Assembly: GCF_000182565.1 (NCBI RefSeq)
Contig: NW_015971538.1
Location: forward strand, 454,713 to 518,712
DNA: 64,000 nucleotides
Source of the DNA: Spizellomyces punctatus DAOM BR117
Taxonomy: Eukaryota > Chytridiomycota > Chytridiomycetes > Spizellomycetales > Spizellomycetaceae
Direction of reading: 5' to 3'
Shown: positions 1 through 12,566 of the stretch, one piece after another
Layout: every line of letters starts with the position of its first letter
Numbering within the stretch: position 1 is the first letter of the stretch
Made by a program: the position numbers and the translations under genes
Notes under the pieces: generated by a model
What the model was told of the DNA's origin: nothing
Databases searched by the model: none
Seen by the model: only the letters and a program-made list of their open reading frames with translations

Positions 1-995
<995 letters not shown>

Positions 996-1752
996 TTTAC
1001 AAAGTGGTCTGCCGAGGCTTGTTTGTCAAAAGCATAGCCATCGTCTCGGTAATCGTAAAGCAGACCCTCCGCCCACTCGCTCGATGCCAAGTGTTCCAAC
1101 GGTATGTTACTAATCAGCAAACAATCACTGAGTTACGTAGGCTATTTTTAGGTATGGTACCTTATTTGCGGGTTTCCCTAAGGATACATTCTGGTTTACA
1201 AAGAGTACCCTGATTTATCGGAGATACAAACCATATTCTCACGGAAAATGCCCGAACATTCCGTTCCAGCCCGCCCTACAACAAAGAACGCTTATCTCCG
1301 ATTACCCCAAGCACGATCTTATTCAGGACGAACAACAGACAACGCCAAGTGGCAGCAGGCATCTATAATGTTCATGCAGTCAATCAAATCGTTAATCATG
1401 CTTTTCACACTCGGCCATCGTGCATAGCGCATTTTGGGTCAATAAAAAGAGGTCCCTCCTTCCCTCCTGCATTCTTATCTTCATCCATTTTTCCAAGCAC
1501 GCAAAATGCTGCTGCTTTGGTGCCAAGGAACACATCCTCCGATATCGACAAGAACCGCGGTCTGTCCGACTTCTGTAACCTTCCCAGCCTTCTCCCACTT
1601 CGGACGTCCAGGTCACTGCCAAGATGTGGGACCCAGGAATGACTTTAACGAGACAATCGGGATCATGGAAATACTACCTGGTAGAAGACCGCATTTATTG
1701 TCATAGCCCTTAACTGCTTTACTGGAAGATCCCTCGTCGCCAGTTGGCTGTG
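996..1752. other. Intergenic, no supported gene
   Basis: About 750 bp between the kinase start and the 3' end of the dioxygenase. Several 60-116-codon open frames occur on both strands, but they overlap each other, lack recognisable motifs and have no plausible splicing. It presumably holds the kinase promoter and the dioxygenase 3' end. Confidence 0.5.
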
Positions 1753-2826
1753 TTATGATGCCCACGGCAGACAGTTTTCAGATCTCGCACATTCCCGTCG
1801 AAACCATCTTGTATCACAGCTAATTCGCCATCTTGCTGGTTGGACGACATTATTTGATGACATATGCAATGTATCTAAGCCGATAATGCACACGTCCCCC
1901 ATTTGCACATCAGCCGAGACCCATTGTATATCATCCCGGACCATTCCAAATTTGACGTGAATTTCCTCTGGGTTGTCTGCAATCCACCCACTCTGAGTAC
2001 CGTCCTTGCCAACCCTGCTATTGCCGTACGTAGCGCGGAGTCGAGAGAATTTAGGTGAACGGTGTGATCCGGGTGCCACCACAAGAGAACCAAGAGCGGT
2101 TGTGATGTCCCCAAGAGGAATCCAGGCGGTCGTCACTAAGGGGTAAGATGGAAAGTAGACACGGTCTACATGAGGTCCAGTATATAAATTTCGACCTACA
2201 GCTCGCAGCCACTTATACGGATGGCTTTGGATCTGTTCAGTAGGATGCCGGATAGAGGCAGAGTCCCTGTCATGTCTATCCTGTCGTAAGACCTTCTGTA
2301 CTTCATCACACAGAAGAATCTCAAAAATGCGATACAATGCTGAATGCTCCAGAACTTCTTTTACTGAATCACTGTTCGCCAAATCCTGACGGTTTAGCAA
2401 ACTGGGACTTGCATTGGTATTTTCACTCTTCTTCGTAACCGCGTCCATAACATCGCATCCAGGTTCAAGGAATCCTGTCTTGGCCAGGTCTTGGACAATC
2501 GTTCTCCGTGCTAGAAATACTTGCTCTCGTGGAATCAGTTGGGGAATGTACAGGTATCCGTCCCGTCTGAAGCGTTCACGTAGAAGGCTCGGTGAAGCGT
2601 TGGCAGGCGTCATAAGCATTTCGTTGACCGAGATGCTACCAGTTCCAGCAGATATCATTCGAGGGAAAGTGGAGTAACCTGTCTGACCTTCATTCCCGGT
2701 GTGATTTCCTTTGTCGGACGCCGGAGGTGCATCCTTGTGCCGAGTTCTAGAAGTAAATTCGTAGGGAGCAACTCTCGGTTTAGTTTTCGAGTTCGGTCGG
2801 GAAGGCGGTTTTGACCCGACTGTCAT
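1753..2826 (-). CDS. Phytanoyl-CoA dioxygenase (PhyH) family Fe(II)/2-oxoglutarate oxygenase
   Basis: Single-exon 357-residue protein. After a ~75-residue polar N-terminus it shows the PhyH fold: the start LRERFRRDGYLYIPQLI, the metal-binding pair in GPHVDRVYF (His-x-Asp), the strand TTAWIPLGD, the classical GSLVVAPGSHR, the distal metal-ligand histidine in IGLDTLHMSSNN, and RWRISCDTRW carrying the 2-oxoglutarate-anchoring arginine. Family members hydroxylate lipid or secondary-metabolite substrates; the substrate here cannot be told. All three metal ligands and the arginine are present, so it should be active. No PTS1/PTS2 signal is seen, unlike true peroxisomal phytanoyl-CoA hydroxylase. 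The family call is firm, the substrate unknown. Confidence 0.85.
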   Translation of the reverse strand: MTVGSKPPSRPNSKTKPRVAPYEFTSRTRHKDAPPASDKGNHTGNEGQTGYSTFPRMISAGTGSISVNEMLMTPANASPSLLRERFRRDGYLYIPQLIPREQVFLARRTIVQDLAKTGFLEPGCDVMDAVTKKSENTNASPSLLNRQDLANSDSVKEVLEHSALYRIFEILLCDEVQKVLRQDRHDRDSASIRHPTEQIQSHPYKWLRAVGRNLYTGPHVDRVYFPSYPLVTTAWIPLGDITTALGSLVVAPGSHRSPKFSRLRATYGNSRVGKDGTQSGWIADNPEEIHVKFGMVRDDIQWVSADVQMGDVCIIGLDTLHMSSNNVVQPARWRISCDTRWFRRECARSENCLPWAS

Positions 2827-2955
2827 CCTGTCATTATCTTCGTTCCAGCTGACTTTTTACAGTGTTGCGTGCGTAGGCAGCACCCATTCCTGAGAGTTTT
2901 TTCGCAAGGTCTGGCTGGAAGGTTTCTCGTAGAAACTGGACAGGCTGTTGGGAGA

Positions 2956-2963
2956 TCACGTGA
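2956..2963. promoter_or_regulatory. TCACGTGA E-box-like palindrome
   Basis: An 8-bp perfect palindrome lies about 130 bp upstream of the dioxygenase start and about 55 bp upstream of the small ORF on the other strand. TCACGTG is the known site of bHLH factors such as Cbf1. The same octamer recurs in other promoter regions of this window. Function is inferred from position only. Confidence 0.35.
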
Positions 2964-3015
2964 ACCATCCTGGCTCCAACGCTGCCGATTCTTGTGGGAT
3001 GCTTGAGAGTTCAAG

Positions 3016-3366
3016 ATGAATGTTCCCCACTCTCTCCTCGCACGACCAGGACCGAAAGAATGCGACAAAGCATGTCAGACGTTTGCTGATATTCTATCAT
3101 CCTCTCTGACTTTCGAAACCACAGGGCGAGACATCGACGCTACAGAGAAAAAGGAATGGGAGCACGAGGTACAGGGTTGGCGCGAACTCTGCACGCTAAT
3201 GTGCCGCGGCAAGGCTGTCGATAGCGCAACGGAAAACGGGATCAAGTCAGGTGGAAATGGAGGATTTACGCGGCTGACGGCAAAATGTTTGATGACGCTC
3301 GAACGCGTAGAGGATGTATTGGAATGCGAAGCGTTGAGGAAGGAGATGGAGCAAGCCGGATTCTGA
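3016..3366 (+). CDS. Small hypothetical protein
   Basis: A 116-codon uninterrupted frame, divergent from the dioxygenase. The product is charged, probably mostly helical, has five Cys and lacks a signal peptide or membrane segment. I do not recognise a family. Its amino-acid composition looks more protein-like than the overlapping minus-strand frames (3075-3506), but no independent evidence proves that it is expressed. Confidence 0.35.
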   Translation: MNVPHSLLARPGPKECDKACQTFADILSSSLTFETTGRDIDATEKKEWEHEVQGWRELCTLMCRGKAVDSATENGIKSGGNGGFTRLTAKCLMTLERVEDVLECEALRKEMEQAGF

Positions 3367-3697
3367 CGTGAAGATCTTCCGACCGCTCCGATCCCGTATG
3401 TGAACCTGAATGCTGTGTGTTTCGGTCCACACCTACAGAAGCTGGATTCTGAAGTGAAAGTAATCCGCCTGCTCCAAATATGGCACACCCATAACAAAGC
3501 GTGCACAATGGTTTAGGATTTCCGATACATGCCAGCAACTAGCACAAACACACGGACGAAATCTGCCGAATTTAACAATAGGTGACTAGAGGCCGCTCAA
3601 CTCTGTTGACAAGCAGTCAAACCATGCTGAAAAGACCTTGAGTTCCTATATGATTTATGTGAATGTACAAAAAGGTCTCCCTGTGTGCAACTGTAAA
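3367..3697. other. Intergenic between convergent 3' ends
   Basis: About 330 bp with no convincing frame; it should hold the 3'UTRs of the small ORF and of the giant membrane-protein gene. Confidence 0.4.
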
Positions 3698-6600
3698 TCA
3701 TTCGATATCCTCTTCCCATATCTCATTTGTTTGGGAAACCCCCTCTATGTTCCGCAACCAGCGCCTTCGTGGACTAGCTGGTGTATTGGAGTTAGAGTGC
3801 CAGCCTGCGGAAGGGGTGGGAAAAGCGCTATCCGATTCCTTCGGTGAACTCCCCTGAACAACTTCATTCTCTCGCGATAGGCCTTGCTGGTCATTGAATG
3901 CCGATGTCTCGGAATCTGCGCTATTTAGAGGAACAGGAATATTGCCTGCATTACGCTGCAGACGTCTAATGCTATCAACGATCGCCGATTCAGTTCTCGG
4001 TGACATCAACGATTCAGATGAATATGCGCGACCAAGCAACGGCTTTATTGGAACCAAGTCGAGTGAAGAGGGGAATTCCCGCGGGCCCGGAACCGACCGC
4101 CGATTCCCATGATCCGTATCTGACTGCTCTTCCTGGCTCACTTCCCCCGTATCGGTCGCATGTTGCAGTCTCCTTACGGCCACTATAGCAGCATATTCAC
4201 TTTGTGGGGTCAAGGCAGACACTGAATCTGATAAAGTGCGACGGTGCCCTCTTTTAAGAGTTCTTATTTGTAGGCGCGGCATCCCTTGCACTGGATCGCT
4301 TGGCGACCGTCCATGCAAGTATGGTTCACTTTTGTATCTGAATCGTCCGGTATTTAATCCCCGCACTTCGCTACGCTCCTGTGATCCCAAGTCCCCTTCC
4401 CCTATATCCTCGAAAATGGTGTTTCTTAGCATGCCTTTTGATGAATATTGGGCCCCAACGAGGCCTCCTCTGCTACCACTCAATCGGTTTCCAAGTCGCG
4501 GCATAGGTGGACGGATGGGTAAACCAAGGTTCAATTCACTTGAAAACGCAGCACGGGATGCTAAGAGGTTGACTGAAGAAAATATTCGAGATCCGAAAAG
4601 CTGTGCATGATTCAAAGCAGTCTGGCTGGGACGAGACAAGAATAGAGAGGTGGTAGAAGATGATTCGGATGAAGATCTTGACGTCGCAGATGGCGACTCT
4701 GAGGTCGAGGAAAGAGTGTCGGCGGAAGGATGCTGAACTTGATTTTCTGTTGGCGGCCGGCTCCCTTCCCATGTCTGGACTATCTCGATGAGACAGATGT
4801 AAGCGGCACATGCGACCAATAATATTATGGATCCAATGAGTTGGAGGGTGAAAGTAGTGTTCACAGCGGCCAAAGGCCTAGAGATGAATACAGGTATTCC
4901 CGACAATATGGTACCGACTGCTGCCAAAAATACATTCAGTCTTCGAGATGCCGGATAGGGAACAGCAAGTTGTACATTGGTAGCGGCGTTTTCTTGTGGA
5001 GCCGACGCTATGTTTTCGCTGGGCTGTTCATTCCCACCGGGGTCTTGCGCGGCGTCAGGTTTCTCTACCAAGCTATCTTCAGGCTGCCAGCGTGCAAGGC
5101 TTCTATTCTGAATATCTGCAGGCTCGGCATCTCGGCTCCATGACTTGAAATATCGCAGGTTACTGAACATTTTACGTGACCTTTCGATCAGATGGACCAC
5201 CCACAGCCGCATCCTTTCAGTGATGGCTGGCGTTGCTTGCAATCGTGCATTCAAAACCTCCAAGCCAATGGCCGCAGTTGTCACCACGCCCACTAATGTT
5301 AGTAGGTATCCGGCAAGATTCCCCTCAGTCGTCTCTGTTATTTTTCCGCGAGCTTTCGCGAAGCCTGCACCAAATACCACACACCCGATGCCTAAAGCAA
5401 GCACAATTCCCCTGGCAGTGTAAACGAAGAGCCTCTTTGGTGGTATCTCTACTTCCCCGCGATGGAGGAGTATTACAATGAGCGTGAGTGTCGCGATCAA
5501 GGTTATGATGCATCCTGATAGGGTGATGATGTTACCACCGCTGCGAGACGACAATGTTGTAGCGAAGCATGTCGCTCCTCCGGTACACAGAGCCAGAACG
5601 GCAGACACCGTACCTAACCACCCGGCAGTAGTCCATTGAGCGTAAATTCTTAAGATTACTAAAATGGGGACAGCCACGGAGACTACCGCGAAAATATCAA
5701 ACATCTCGCCAGTTGCTGCAGGTTCTGGTATCTTCCATATTCCAAGCCCAATAACGTAAAGCAGCCAGCTAACCCCTAGCACCATCACACAAATCCGAAG
5801 CAAATACTTGGAGTCTGCTGCGGATGGGAAATGAATCCAGTGTTCTGATTCTTCGTGATGACTCGGGTCCAATGCTAGCTTATCCTTTTCACCCTGCGTC
5901 AGATCCAAGTCGCCGCTTGGACGTACTCGTAGGATAATAAGGAGCACTTTTGAGAGAATAATAATCATGGAGCCTCCCGCAACAGCCGCCTCTCCCGTGC
6001 GACTCGGAGAAGATTGAGATGCCACGTTTACACATGCGAAGTGGAAAGTCGCAGTCGCTGACCACAAAACAATTGCTGATAACGCATACAGCATTGTTCG
6101 GATTCGCCGTCGGTCCAGTCGCAGATGAGTGAGATAGAGGCTTGCATAAAGTACACCGCAGGAAAGTAGCACAATATTTGCTGCTGCCTCCCCTGTCGAT
6201 TCTGGTAACGACCCTAGCGCATTGCACAAGACCCAAAACCCAATTGCGAAGACAATCCATCCTACTACACTCAGCGCGAAGAGCAGATGTGGGTACCGAA
6301 TCCTCAACTCGCGATTTGGCCAGTGTACCTCATGCTTCCGCGCCATCATAACTCCTGCCAAAAGCGCAGTTGCGGGAACTGAGTACAGAAGGCTTGCGAT
6401 CAGCATCCCAGTCGAAGGACTTGGTGTAGGCTCGGGGATACACCAGAAGAAAACGTAGCCTGCGGCAGCGATGGACGGCACCAGGGTGCCTAACCCAATC
6501 ACATAGTATCGATCTCTTGATATGATGAGCCAGCAGACGGCCATCACTATAGTGATGACCCCACTAATTGCGAAGACGAAGTGTCCGGCGAACAATCCCA

Positions 6601-9600
6601 AATTGGACGATGGTCGCAAACGCCAAAATGACACCACAAACGCTGCCCACGCGAAGGATGAGGTAGCAATCCCAAGTTTGAATATGACCTGAAGGTGGGG
6701 CCAGGCCAAAAGCACGCGATGAAGATCTGCAAATCGCTCCGTGGGTTTTTCATTAGGTTTTGATAGTTTATTTTCTCTAACAGGTTCTGCCAAGGTCGAG
6801 GCAGATACCATGACCTCAGAATGGCCCTGCTGCCGTGGGTATCTCCCAGACCATCGTCTCTCCGACTCCTCCTCAGTCTCAGCTTTGCACATCTCCCCTG
6901 TCAGGAAGGCATAAGAGATCCATACTTTCAAACCGATCATCAGGATCACAGTGCCAGCTAGAATAGATCGATCTCCTATGAGGGATTGCGAACCGCACGC
7001 AAAATTTGTGCAGTGCGCAAGGTGGCCACTTGATGCAAACCCCGCAGCGCCAATTTGTGTTACTGCCCCGGCGGTGATCACGGTCGGAAGAATGGTGGAC
7101 AGAATGATTTGCTGAAGCGCATCTGGGCGCACGGTTGTTGTGTTCGGATTGAGTACATTGCTTATCAATAAACGGGCTCCAAGGTAAGCGGCGAGACTAA
7201 GGGCTGAGAGCACAGCTCCTAAGATGGGGGCAACCGCGCGCAGCCCGATCGTCAACTGAACGGAGATGCCCACTCCAGCGATGTATGCAGACCATCCTGA
7301 GCTCCATAATATCAGTAGGGCAGAGAACACGCTTTTGCGGCCCCGTTGCTTTGACAGCCCAAGGGATGCCGTTGGAGGCAGAACAAGACGATGCGTCATC
7401 AGACACAGCAGCGTTGTCGCTGACACAAGAAACATGAAACCTCCTGCAATAACGCAGCATGAGGCAGCTAATTCGTCCGTTCCATCATTGACAGCTTGTG
7501 CCGCTGCATCAACAAATCGTCCCAGCGACGCCAAGCCAATGACCATGACGACGCCAGACACGATAGCTAGACGTCGACTGTCACGGAGCAGTGCAATTGT
7601 TGCTAACGCAATTGCAGTAGGAGCAGTACAGGAGAAAACGATTCCTGCTACCAGAACATCGGATTTCGCAAGATCTCCTGTCGCAGCCCCAAATCCCCCG
7701 ACGGCGATAATCCATCCCACAATTGCGATGATGGCTACAATTTTCCATGTCGACCACATTGTGGAATTTTGGGTAATCGACGTGAAGAAAACTGGTGTCC
7801 TGGGTGGCAGTGGCAAAGAGACATCCGACGTCCCACGACTCCACACTTCACAAATCTGTTGTCTCAAGCGTTGGCGCAAGGCCTTACTCTGGAGGGTGTC
7901 AAACTCCCATCCTTTGATCAATAGCGCCGAGGTTAGACAAGTCGCACAGATGATGGACCCTGAAAGCATCAAATTCTGATGAACCGTGCGGCTTGCTCCC
8001 GTTGAGTCCCCAATAACAGCGCCAAGAAAAACCAGCGCAAGTACCCCACTAGCTCCAGCTGCTCCATTCAAATGTCGCCCGTTCTGCTTGGACGACAGTA
8101 TAGAGGTCACCGCAGCTAGCGGCGTTGCGACCGCTGCTCCATAGAGGCCCAGAGGAAGTGACTTGCCAAGATCTGCCTGGTGTCTGCCTATTCCCACCGC
8201 CAGAATTATCCACCCGAAAACAGTTCCGATTGTCACTATAAGCACACTTCGCTCCGCCTCCATTCTTGTATGAGAGTAGCGGAATCTTGAAATGAAGGTT
8301 CTTAGTACTTGACAGGCCACATAGATCACTGCCCCGGCTAACATGAGGTGTTCTCCGGACGATGTTCCGTAGGACGCTGCTTGCGCAGCATGACCTGCAG
8401 ATAAGGCTGTGGTTGATGAGACGCACGTCGAAACAGGCAAGATCCAGCGGGTAGAATTGAATGTCATGACTACGGAAAGGCTCAATGACAGCGCGCCCAG
8501 GATACCGAAGATATAAGTCAGAGCAGATATCTGCGACAGTTCAGCGGCTTCCGCCCCGCCTATGACAAACATGCACCATCCTGCCAGAGACACCATATCG
8601 GCAATAGTGGCACCGATACGGGCTGTTTGTTTATTCATCAGCGTTACATGCGTGAGGATAGACTTGTGAAACACCGGATATCGCTCCAAATGAGGTTTAC
8701 GCATTTGAAGTCTAACTATCAGATATAGCGATCCCACCGAGATTATGACCACTGGAACGGTGGCCACCGCAACTGCCCATCGCGTTTTCGGAGAGGCATC
8801 ACGTAATGGAGAAGTCGGCGTAGATGTAGTAGGGGCTCGTGCTCCCGCATCTCCTCCTTGACGTTCTCCGAGTGCTGCTATCGCAGTACCGACGTTGTGG
8901 ACCACAACTGCATCAACTCCTGCCTGGCGGGCGAATTTGAACCCCGCTGATATTTCTGTCTGCTTCGTGAACAGGGCCGCAACTCTGTGCCCTCTCCTCT
9001 GCTCTGCTATTACAAGCAGGGGATTTGCAACTACATTTTCGAATGGGTAAACCATGATGTCCAGACCTAAAGATGGAGAAAAGTCAAGGGCCGACATGGC
9101 ACTGATGTCACGCTTATATCCTATGCTGAGGCTGACAGCCGGAAGATCTAGGTGCAGTAGATTGCGCAGCGCGGCAAGATTGGTAGGAATGAGAACTATA
9201 GGTGGCAGGCTTGAAGTGGTGGTGCAAATGTACTAGTGCCGAATAAGATTGATGGAGTCAGCAGATTAATATCACGTTCCATGGAAGGATACGACGCAGA
9301 CCAGAAATATGTACCTCTGCCAACCCCTTTACATTTGCAAGTGCGGCACCAGAATTAAAAAAGACTGTTCCACTCACTGTCTGCAACATACTTCCCGCTG
9401 CTGACGAGGTATCATATTGCTAACCAGAGGCAAGATTATTGGCTTTATATAGAAGTCGAAAAGGACTTGGACTCACCTTATAATTTACTAGGACACCCCT
9501 CGCTCTAGCGTCTGGTATCGGCGAAGTTCCGGGAATGACACTTTCCGCGTTCCATATCACATCAACTGTCCTTCCACCGCTGCTGTTGATCCCGTATACT

Positions 9601-11740
9601 GGAACAATTACTGCCAGCACGACAACAACAATCAACACCCCTACCCCAATACCCCAAAGGGCAAGTTGGCACTTTATGCCATTCCCAACCCGCTTTGCCG
9701 CTTCCGAAATCTCCCCTACTCCCAGTATAATACAACTTGCTGCCACCGCTAGATACATTCCGTTCAGAACCGTGGTGAAGAATGCGGCAAGCACCAGTAG
9801 CGACATAGACCAGCGAAGAGCACACTGGGTTGCGAGTCTCCATTCATTTGGAGGCGCTGTGGGAGATGTTCTTTCATCTGCGTTCTCAGCATGAACCCGT
9901 TTGATTTTCTTCCTACTTCCTCCTAATCGTCTCAATAGCCGACCGACACGGTCCATTTCCTGAGTTCGACCGGTGGTCGTTATCACAATCAAGGTTCCCA
10001 TCGGCCAAAGTCCGTACGCAAAGAAATATGCAAAATCCTTCCATACAAGGAAGGGGACAACTGTGGCAATAATTAGTGCGACAGCTAGAGAGATACGACG
10101 CATGCTGGAACGCAACAGAAAAGGGATCTCCACATTTCCAAAAGCATTCATTACAATTTGGCAGAAAATGACCACCGAATAGATCGTCAACAAGAGCGTC
10201 GGTAGACTGGTTCGGGTATCAGTTAACCAGGTGACATTCAGGACAAGAATAAGTACCAGCAAGCATGCTAGGAGGACGGCACTAGGAATTAGAACGATAT
10301 CCGCCAACGTGAATCTGGATGTGATCGCTCGTAACCAGTGATCGTCCTGCTCCTGGACAACATGGATCGCGTCCAGCCGATTGTGTCGCGGAGTGGTGAC
10401 AGGAGTAGGCAAGCTGCTGATGCGTCGCGAAGATTGGTCTAACCATTGCGAAGGTCGTCGGGGAGCGCCATATACAGAAGCACGACCAGGAACCACGCTC
10501 ATAGATCGTTGCCGATTATAGGAAGTATTCTCGACCGAGCTTAGAGCGGCGCCCCGCTCGGGTCCGATATCATGGACAGCTCTATCTTCGGCGGCGGAAT
10601 GGCTCCGAAAGCAGCACAGCAGAACAAGGATGCACCAAGTCACCAAATAGAACCACTCGTACAGATGTATCCAGACGTCTCCCTCCTCTGCTCCACGATT
10701 GGGACAAAAAATATCGAGCGTGAATAACACTGACAGTGTGGATGTAACAATCGTCAATCCTGACAAGGATAATGTGGCCAACAGCATCTATAGAAAATGG
10801 TCATTCATGTCCCGCTCGGGAGCTTACAGTTATCTAACATTGTAGCTCACCTCAACTTCAATGTATGTCGACCTCGAATCAACAACCAGCCCTCGTAGCC
10901 CACCAGTCACGGTAATTCCAGCAATGATGCCTCGTAGAATTTGGAGACAGACAAAGACTGCCCGCGTCGCATTTCTTAATCCACCTACTGGAACGACTGC
11001 TTCCGTTTTGAGTTGTGCCGCATATGCGCAGAACAATGCGAGGTATAGAACAGATAGTACTACGTAGAAGACGAAAGCAAGTCCCGCCCATGATGTACAT
11101 TGGAATTTGAAGGCGTGCATCCATGACCTACGAGCGCTGTGAGAATAAAATTTGAACCAATGACTTGTATACCAAGCTATTACCGATAGTTCAGGACGAC
11201 CAGAACAAATTGGATGCCGTAGACTAAGATCTCGCACAATGCAGAAACGATGTACCATCCAGGAGTCGATGCCATCACGTGGAGGGCAAATCCAGTGAGA
11301 TACGCTAACTCAACGCTACCGTCAGGCTCATGGGAACTAGGACAGTTACAAGCTACTAAAAGTCACCTTACCTATCCCCAGCAAAATTACGCCTACATGG
11401 AGACAAATATTCAAAATTTGGAATTCCGATAGATTCGTCAGCGCTGCAAAGCCGGTGAAGCGGTTATACTGTCTCAGAGTCTTGATCAGAGAGAGGAAGG
11501 AGGAGAGTATTCCAGAGAGAGCAAGAAGCGCATGCGCTGATGTATAGCCAATCTGCATGGATATAAAATGTACAGTCTAGAAGCTTGTCACTACAGCGCT
11601 TGCGATGTACGTACCTCGGAAATGTAATTAATCCATGGATCATCTGTCGCAAGGTCCCGCCATGCACACGATCCAGCAAAGTCTGAATCCTGTAAGATTC
11701 CGGACGCATAATTACACAAGGTGGTCGACATTGCGGTCAT
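3698..11740 (-). CDS. Giant polytopic membrane protein: 7-TM-like head, PA-like domain, eight repeated membrane modules
   Basis: What looks like several ORFs is one gene. In-phase exons: complement(3698..9232, 9315..9419, 9477..10787, 10851..11136, 11184..11304, 11372..11552, 11615..11740), totalling 2,554 codons plus stop. Residues 1-42 form a Cys-containing, probably extracellular segment. Seven hydrophobic helices follow, then a Ser/Arg-rich loop, about six more helices, and a soluble stretch (~650-855). That stretch contains SAGFKFARQAGVDAVVVHN, which resembles a protease-associated (PA) domain. Next come a single helix (~865-885) and many helices to ~2,200, arranged as repeats marked by GW-x5-G-x-G (for example GWIILAVGIG, SWLLYVIGLG). 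A Ser-rich cytosolic tail of ~350 residues ends the protein. I do not recognise the whole architecture; receptor or sensor is only a guess. The start is uncertain: an additional exon near 11,830-11,950 is possible. Confidence 0.75.
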
Positions 11741-12053
11741 TGAGCTGGCTGAAAGAGCATCTGTAGGTAGAGGGTTGCAAGTGCCTTTGAAGCGGAGGCT
11801 TTCTTTAAGCCAAGGGCCCTGTTGTACGTTACCGTGAGCACACGGAGACCTTTACCATGAGCAGGGTATCGATCGGATTATGCCGTTCTATCATGACCTG
11901 ACATCCGCATACGAAGGCGTCTGTTCGATCTGCAGCTTGGCCCTTAATCCCCATGTCTAGAGAGCAGGTCACTCCATGCTTACGTCAAGCCGAACAACAC
12001 GTAGGTGGCACAGCTTGCAGTGTCCGAGAGTTCACTATTGTGTGTACTGTTGG

Positions 12054-12504
12054 TAGTGTAGAGGTGACAGAAAATGGCACTAGCTACTACACCAGGGAAT
12101 AAACCAGCGATAACTGGTTCGGAAAAGCCAAGTAATTCCCTCCTTACAACCAACCAACTACCACTAGGCCCAATTACACATGCAATACATTACGGTTTTT
12201 CTAACCGGGTAACTAAGCCCACCACCACGAGAGAAATCCTACTGTCGGAGGATGTTCAGATGCTTGCGAGTCGAGGATGGGTAAAGAGGAAAGGGGAAAG
12301 AGACAGAAGGTCCCCCTTTTATAGACCTTTGGCATGCGCCTCACCGCAGTTTAAAAAAAAAGTTACATTAGCCTGCCACACTGCAGTTTGGAGAATATTA
12401 GCAGGCTGCTTTCAGCGATGGGGGGTTCTGATTATGCGATATGATTAACCGGACTATCCGGATAATAATGGGTCTTAGTGCCATTTTTTATCACCTCTAC
12501 ACTA
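12054..12504. mobile_element. MITE-like non-autonomous DNA transposon with 29-bp terminal inverted repeats
   Basis: The left end 12054-12082 begins TAGTGTAGAGGTGACAG. The right end 12476-12504, reverse-complemented, begins TAGTGTAGAGGTGATAA. The two 29-mers match at 27 of 29 positions. Both outer ends are TA, which would fit a TA target duplication (Tc1/mariner-like), leaving 27-bp inverted repeats. The 451-bp element lies between the giant membrane-protein gene and the pyroglutamyl-peptidase gene. An inner 124-codon frame (12074-12448) has no recognisable transposase motif, so the element looks non-autonomous. Confidence 0.7.
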
Positions 12505-12566
12505 GAAAGCATCTACATGATGAGGTACATAGCAGGACATTGAAAATTGTTTTCTACTTAGATACA

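Noticed and set aside
9420-10787. Independent 455-residue membrane protein gene
   Set aside because: The open frame runs past a canonical donor at 9476, and its in-phase continuation through 9315-9419 into the 3698-9232 exon keeps coding; its 5' end is also a splice acceptor, so it is an internal exon.
12074-12448. 124-codon ORF inside the inverted-repeat element
   Set aside because: No transposase or other motif, low-complexity composition, and wholly contained in a MITE-like element.
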